Source of the DNA: Sphingobacterium sp.
GTDB lineage: Bacteria; Bacteroidota; Bacteroidia; Sphingobacteriales; Sphingobacteriaceae
Assembly: GCA_031277685.1 (NCBI GenBank)
Contig: JAITLV010000288.1
Location: forward strand, 1 to 47,278
Reading direction: 5' to 3'
DNA: 47,278 nt
The position numbers and the translations under genes were made by a program. Within the stretch, counting starts at the first letter, position 1, and each line of letters opens with the position of its first letter. Below are positions 43,830 to 47,278 of the stretch, piece by piece. The notes under the pieces are model-generated. The model was not told where the DNA came from, ran no database searches, and saw only the letters and a program-made list of their open reading frames with translations.

Positions 43830-45011
43830 TTTCTTATATTTTTAAAATTTTCTAAAGCAATCATTATTTGTGTATCTAGTACACTATGGCAAAAAAAGAC
43901 AATATACATCTAATACAAAGGCTTTTAATACATAATAATATGACACTTCTTGATTGAGAAGTTGGACGAAATTAGATAAATTTTATAATCGTAGATAAGA
44001 TTTTGACGAATGTATCTTTTCCTGTAGCTAAGCCACTACAAACCACCTAAAAACAAGCATTTTGCATGACATTTCCATGAGAATTCAACAGATTTAGAGC
44101 ACCAAATATCTTGTTCAAATCAGTCTAGGAAATCACTGTAGAAATTATCAAAAAGGAAAACTCACCTTGCATCAAACAATAGCCGTGAAAAAGGAAATTA
44201 ATTGCTTAAGCACTTTAATTATTATGAAAACAAAAACACATGAAGGCAAGTATAAACTAAATTCTATATCGATATTTATTATTCTAAAACAATAAACTAA
44301 AAATACAATTACCGTTTTTCAACAAAATAATAGACGAATGTATAGTCAAATATTTTATTTAAAATAGAAGGTAATAATATTAAGAAATTGATTATCGATA
44401 TTAAAAATTCCATATTAAACCAAAAACCAACAGGCAAAATAGCTCAAAATTGCAATACCGACATAATAAAGACTACTTGTTTAAACATATTAATTAGAAG
44501 ACAAAAAAAATGATAAAAAAACATTTTGAAGCAGAAAACAAAATTTAAACATCTTTGTTCAACTAGAGTAATATAACACTATTATGTTCTTAAATAATGC
44601 ACAAAAACGGCGCTATATTACACCATAAAACAGTTATAAGAAAAATAAGTAAACATGAATGCAGTATAAAAGAAACATGTTTACATATCAAGCGAATTTT
44701 GTATTAGAAAATAAATTAACAATTTTTTTTTGCACAAGTTGATATTTAGTCGTAATATTACAATTCGAAAGCCTATAGTGTAGTAAGCCAAGTCTAGAAA
44801 AAAGTATTTGACATATATAAATTTATATAAGCATTCACAGAAGAATAACATCAAAATTGACACAGCGATAATATCAATACTTGTCTGTACGCAGAGACAA
44901 GCAGCTTATTAAAATGTTAATTTTTAAATTTTTAACAATGAGGTATTAAATTGTCCATTAAATTTTAAACCCCGCGCTAGTAATAGTGCGGATTATCCAA
45001 ATAATATTATC
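43830..45011. other. Very AT-rich divergent spacer between the two peptide-lipoprotein cassettes
   Basis: Nearly 1.2 kb, extremely AT-rich, without a credible gene: the longest minus-strand frame (44681-44863) is hydrophobic low-complexity. It contains small dyads: GTGTATCTAGTACAC (43870-43884), ACTTCT/AGAAGT (about 43944-43961), CTTGTCT/AGACAAG (44880-44901) and the hairpin at 44972. The length and composition suggest a regulatory or nucleoid-protein-bound region or a former insertion. Confidence 0.45.
44972..44991 (+). promoter_or_regulatory. Leader hairpin before the right-hand peptide gene
   Basis: CCGCGCTA, GTAA tetraloop, TAGTGCGG (one G-U pair), 20 bp before the ATG at 45012. GC-rich in an AT-rich setting, so it should form in the 5' leader. 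No T-run follows. Confidence 0.4.
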
Positions 45012-45182
45012 ATGAATAAGAACGCAAAAAAAATGTACGTCGCTCCGTCCATTAAGGAGCACGTAATTGAACTGGAGCAAGGCATTGCTGCTGGTTCAGG
45101 GGAAACCGGATTCTCTAGTCCTTCAGCAACTGACGTTGAAGATGCAGCCGGTGGTCAAAATTGGGATACTAACAGTTTTTAA
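45012..45182 (+). CDS. Small YVAP/ELE/AAGS peptide, cassette copy 2
   Basis: A 56-aa peptide: N-terminal MNKNAKKMYVAPSIKE, then HVIELEQGIAAGSG, then a Gly/Ser/Asp-rich acidic tail ending GGQNWDTNSF. It is the counterpart of the peptide at 43644-43829, with YVAP, ELE and AAGS conserved and a tail that is free to vary apart from a tryptophan near the end. It ends 4 bp before the lipoprotein start codon, so translation of the two is probably coupled. It has no signal peptide and no known domain. It may be a secreted peptide with a cleaved leader or a cytoplasmic partner of the lipoprotein. Confidence 0.65.
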   Translation: MNKNAKKMYVAPSIKEHVIELEQGIAAGSGETGFSSPSATDVEDAAGGQNWDTNSF

Positions 45183-45186
45183 CATT

Positions 45187-47004
45187 ATGAAAATGATCAA
45201 CAAAAACATAGCAAATAAATTTGCTTTGGCCGCCTTTTTGGCTTTAGGCACGTTAGCAGTCACTAGCAGTTGTAGCAAAAACAACAGTCAAACGGAGGAA
45301 ATCGTTCCAGAAGGTAAGAACCAAGTCATTGTTCGTATTGCGGGATTAAATGAAGGAGATAATAACTCATCAATTGGAACAAAGGGCAGCACAAACAATA
45401 AAAAATCAAATGAAAATTCACTTAAATTCGTGGAAGGTGATAGTTTTGATGCACTTATAGGTGTTACCAACAGTTCCCCCATCTCATCTGGATTAAAAGC
45501 GTCAAATGGATTACAGGCAGCTGCTACACCTTTGGCCCCTACAACAACGTATAGTATATATTTATACAAAAAGAATTCCGATAATACTACCTATACTTTC
45601 GTCAAATCAGTACCTCTGACTGCTGGAGCTGCAGGAACTATTGATTTAGCTAATGGAGCCTATAAATGGTTAGCGGTATCTTATAACAATACAGACGTAC
45701 TACCAATTGGTGCAACAGCCACAACAGTGCCGACCAGCACAACATTGGATTTAAGCAAAGATATCCTTATTGCATCCAGTACGTCTGATTTAGTTATCAA
45801 CGGAAATTCCGTTCCATTAAACATCACTTTTAACCGTGTGTTCTCAACTGTCACTGTAGAGGTAAATACATTAGGGATGTTCGCACGAATGACAGAAAAT
45901 CCAACAATAAGTGTTACTGCTGCTAATGCAATCAAAACAAAAACGATAGACTTTACAACGGGGAATTTAACGCTGACCAATGTAGCAAACCTTAACCTGA
46001 CTGCTTCCGATTTCACAAATGTTTCTCCAGTAGGAACAGAAGCTTACCAAAAAATTGCGACGTTTAAAACAGCAGAACAGCCGCAATTAACTGTGAATGC
46101 AAAAGTATCACAGCTTAAAGTCAAACTTGATGACAACACCACTGTTCGTAATTTTGGTGCAACAGAGTCTAATCAAAACATTAACATTACACCATTAGGC
46201 GGTAAAAATCAGCGTGTATTAGTTGGTTTGGCAGAATCGGCAATCACCTATAACAATGTAAGTTGGGCCAGATCTAACCTATACTATAGAGCCGGTGGCG
46301 CATTAAGTACAACACCTTACCGTTTTTATCATGCGAATCCGAATAACCCAGCGAAAGAAGAGAGTTTCTTTGCATTTAGAGGTCACTTACCCGGCCGTTT
46401 AGCTAGTGGAATTGAGGCAAACCAAAAAGATCCTTGTACAATGGTCTATCCAGCTGGTCTATGGAAAACCCCAACATATGCGAATTTGCAAACAATGACT
46501 TCCCAACAAGGACTACTTTCAGGCTTGTTAGGAGCATTGCTAGGAAATCCAGCAACTCCAAATACGGGTTATGGAACCAATTACATTGAATACACACCAA
46601 CTATAGGTTCAGCTACTGGGCCCTATTCATCTACCCCAAATGCGAATAGACTACGCTTTAACTATAACGGACTTCAGTCTAATGTAAGTTTGGTAAGTGG
46701 TTTAATTGATGTTCAATTAGGTAATGTTGGAACTACTGCTGCTTTCTGGAGTATAGACCGTGTAGCGGATTTATCAATTATAGAAGTAGGCGCTTGGGGA
46801 TATATAGGAAGAACTCAAGATCCAGTTCTTGGAGGACCTAGATCTGTAGCGTCAAGAGGTGCGGGCGCATTAAACATCGATTTATTAGATCTTGGTTTGG
46901 TAGGTTCTGGCTTTATGAACGTTCGTTGTGTACGTGACGCTACATTCGCTGCCAAATCAGCAGTTGCAGGGTATAATCCTTATCCAAACCTTACAAATCT
47001 TTAG
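45187..47004 (+). CDS. Fimbrillin-like lipoprotein with FISUMP-type C-terminus, copy 2
   Basis: A 605-aa lipoprotein starting MKMINKNIANKFALAAFLALG with lipobox ending Cys29 (AVTSSC-SKNN). The longer in-frame start at 45067 lies within the preceding peptide gene and is rejected. Fimbrillin-like beta domains (TTYSIYLYKKNSDNTTYTF, YKWLAVSYNNTDVLP, FNRVFSTVTVEVN) are followed by a C-terminal region with DPCTMVYPAGLWKTPTYANLQ and ending FMNVRCVRD, parallel to the 42024 protein. It is longer by inserts in the C-terminal part (GLLSGLLGALLGNP). Likely surface exposed; probable adhesin, partner unknown. Confidence 0.7.
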   Translation: MKMINKNIANKFALAAFLALGTLAVTSSCSKNNSQTEEIVPEGKNQVIVRIAGLNEGDNNSSIGTKGSTNNKKSNENSLKFVEGDSFDALIGVTNSSPISSGLKASNGLQAAATPLAPTTTYSIYLYKKNSDNTTYTFVKSVPLTAGAAGTIDLANGAYKWLAVSYNNTDVLPIGATATTVPTSTTLDLSKDILIASSTSDLVINGNSVPLNITFNRVFSTVTVEVNTLGMFARMTENPTISVTAANAIKTKTIDFTTGNLTLTNVANLNLTASDFTNVSPVGTEAYQKIATFKTAEQPQLTVNAKVSQLKVKLDDNTTVRNFGATESNQNINITPLGGKNQRVLVGLAESAITYNNVSWARSNLYYRAGGALSTTPYRFYHANPNNPAKEESFFAFRGHLPGRLASGIEANQKDPCTMVYPAGLWKTPTYANLQTMTSQQGLLSGLLGALLGNPATPNTGYGTNYIEYTPTIGSATGPYSSTPNANRLRFNYNGLQSNVSLVSGLIDVQLGNVGTTAAFWSIDRVADLSIIEVGAWGYIGRTQDPVLGGPRSVASRGAGALNIDLLDLGLVGSGFMNVRCVRDATFAAKSAVAGYNPYPNLTNL

Positions 47005-47045
47005 CAATAATTTAGCTAATTTGTTTATTTGATAAACAAATGATA

Positions 47046-47075
47046 AAAAGCCTTCAACAATTGTTGAAGGCTTTT
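47046..47075 (+). terminator. Terminator of the right-hand cassette
   Basis: A perfect 15-bp inverted repeat AAAAGCCTTCAACAA / TTGTTGAAGGCTTTT followed by TT, about 40 bp past the lipoprotein stop codon. Confidence 0.88.
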
Positions 47076-47125
47076 TTCATTCCGATGCATGAGCAATAGC
47101 CATTTTTTTCACACTTTTTAACACG

Positions 47126-47175
47126 ATTATCGGAAATTTTCACACGGAAATTTCCGATAATATTTTCTACTTTTG
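47126..47175 (+). promoter_or_regulatory. Palindrome-covered promoter at the right edge
   Basis: ATTATCGGAAATTT (47126-47139), 8-nt spacer, exact complement (47148-47161), then TACTTTTG (47168-47175), an exact TAnnTTTG -7 element. The 14-bp palindrome occupies the -10 to -45 region and lacks a TTG at -33, so it looks like an operator for a regulator. Confidence 0.5.
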
Positions 47176-47179
47176 AACC

Positions 47180-47258
47180 ATCAAGTCATTTTTTTTGCGT
47201 TCGACTTGATAATATTAATGGATAAAATGGAACGAAGGCGTTCGTTCCATTATTTTTT
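47180..47258 (+). ncRNA. Possible short structured RNA between promoter and terminator
   Basis: Directly downstream of the promoter at 47168: ATCAAGTC (47180-47187) pairs with GACTTGAT (47203-47210), then AATGGAACGAA (47226-47236), GGCG loop, TTCGTTCCATT (47241-47251) with a T-rich tail. A promoter, one hairpin and an intrinsic terminator within 90 bp, with no ORF, fits a small RNA; it could equally be the leader/attenuator of a gene beyond the window. Confidence 0.3.
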
Positions 47259-47278
47259 ATCACTGATAGTCAATTTGT

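Noticed and set aside
44681..44863. 60-codon hydrophobic minus-strand frame in the AT-rich spacer
   Set aside because: Poly-hydrophobic translation expected by chance in very AT-rich sequence; no signal or domain.
45067..45186. Longer N-terminus for the right fimbrillin-like lipoprotein
   Set aside because: It would overlap the small peptide gene out of frame and bury the lipoprotein signal; the ATG at 45187 gives a proper lipobox distance.
1..47278. CRISPR arrays, tRNA genes, insertion sequences, integrases, prophage
   Set aside because: No regularly spaced repeats of CRISPR size, no cloverleaf, and no transposase or integrase frame was recognised anywhere in the window.

Overview
The window looks like a chromosomal segment of a Bacteroidota bacterium, most likely family Sphingobacteriaceae (Sphingobacterium-like). 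The evidence is: SusC/SusD, DUF5007 and DUF4625-type proteins; a long signal peptidase I with an extra N-terminal membrane region; fimbrillin-like lipoproteins; a low-GC genome; and promoters of the Bacteroidota type (TTG, about 19-21 nt, TAnnTTTG) instead of sigma-70 boxes. The genus is an inference.

Layout. 1-400: tandem minus-strand promoters and a leader that look like the front of an rRNA operon whose 16S gene would lie just left of the window. 400-1200: non-coding, visibly GC-richer DNA with nested inverted repeats and an 11-bp periodic repeat. 1.27-9.57 kb (minus): a SusC/SusD operon with a FAS1 lipoprotein, a DUF5007 lipoprotein and an M60-type metallopeptidase, with a LacI-like double operator upstream. 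10.1-13.1 kb: a small outer-membrane barrel, signal peptidase I and a secreted protein of unknown function. 13.5-20.6 kb: two TonB-dependent receptors, one IutA-like (siderophore) and one followed by two His-rich DUF4625-type lipoproteins (probably zinc), the second with a promoter wrapped in two GCAAC/GTTGC dyads. 20.7-23.2 kb (minus): PepSY-like protein and an OmpR-type two-component pair. 23.4-25.7 kb: AraC-type regulator and exported amidohydrolase. 25.9-27.1 kb: a SusD C-terminal remnant, a duplicated scrap of an acyltransferase gene, and the acyltransferase itself.

27.2-33.6 kb is the most interesting stretch. It looks like a chaperone-usher-type surface-fibre system: a small subunit, a PapD-like two-domain chaperone, a three-domain subunit or adhesin, a 939-aa outer-membrane usher-like protein on the opposite strand, and a NarL/LuxR-type response regulator. 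The subunit promoter and the usher promoter share a 17-bp element (14 of 17 bases identical, ACATnnnnATGTGACGG) at exactly the same distance from matching core promoter positions, so the two convergent units appear to be one regulon.

34.1-40.7 kb (minus): a surface-polysaccharide operon in the order capD-like dehydratase, rmlB, rmlC, rmlD, rmlA, glycosyltransferase, closed by a strong terminator. A CpsB-type PHP phosphatase is divergent from it (41.1-41.9 kb). 42.0-47.0 kb: two divergent copies of a two-gene cassette, each a 56-61 aa peptide with a YVAP...(V/I)ELE...(V/I)AAGS signature followed by a fimbrillin/FISUMP-like lipoprotein, on either side of 1.2 kb of very AT-rich DNA. The right edge (47.1-47.28 kb) holds a palindrome-covered promoter and a possible short structured RNA.
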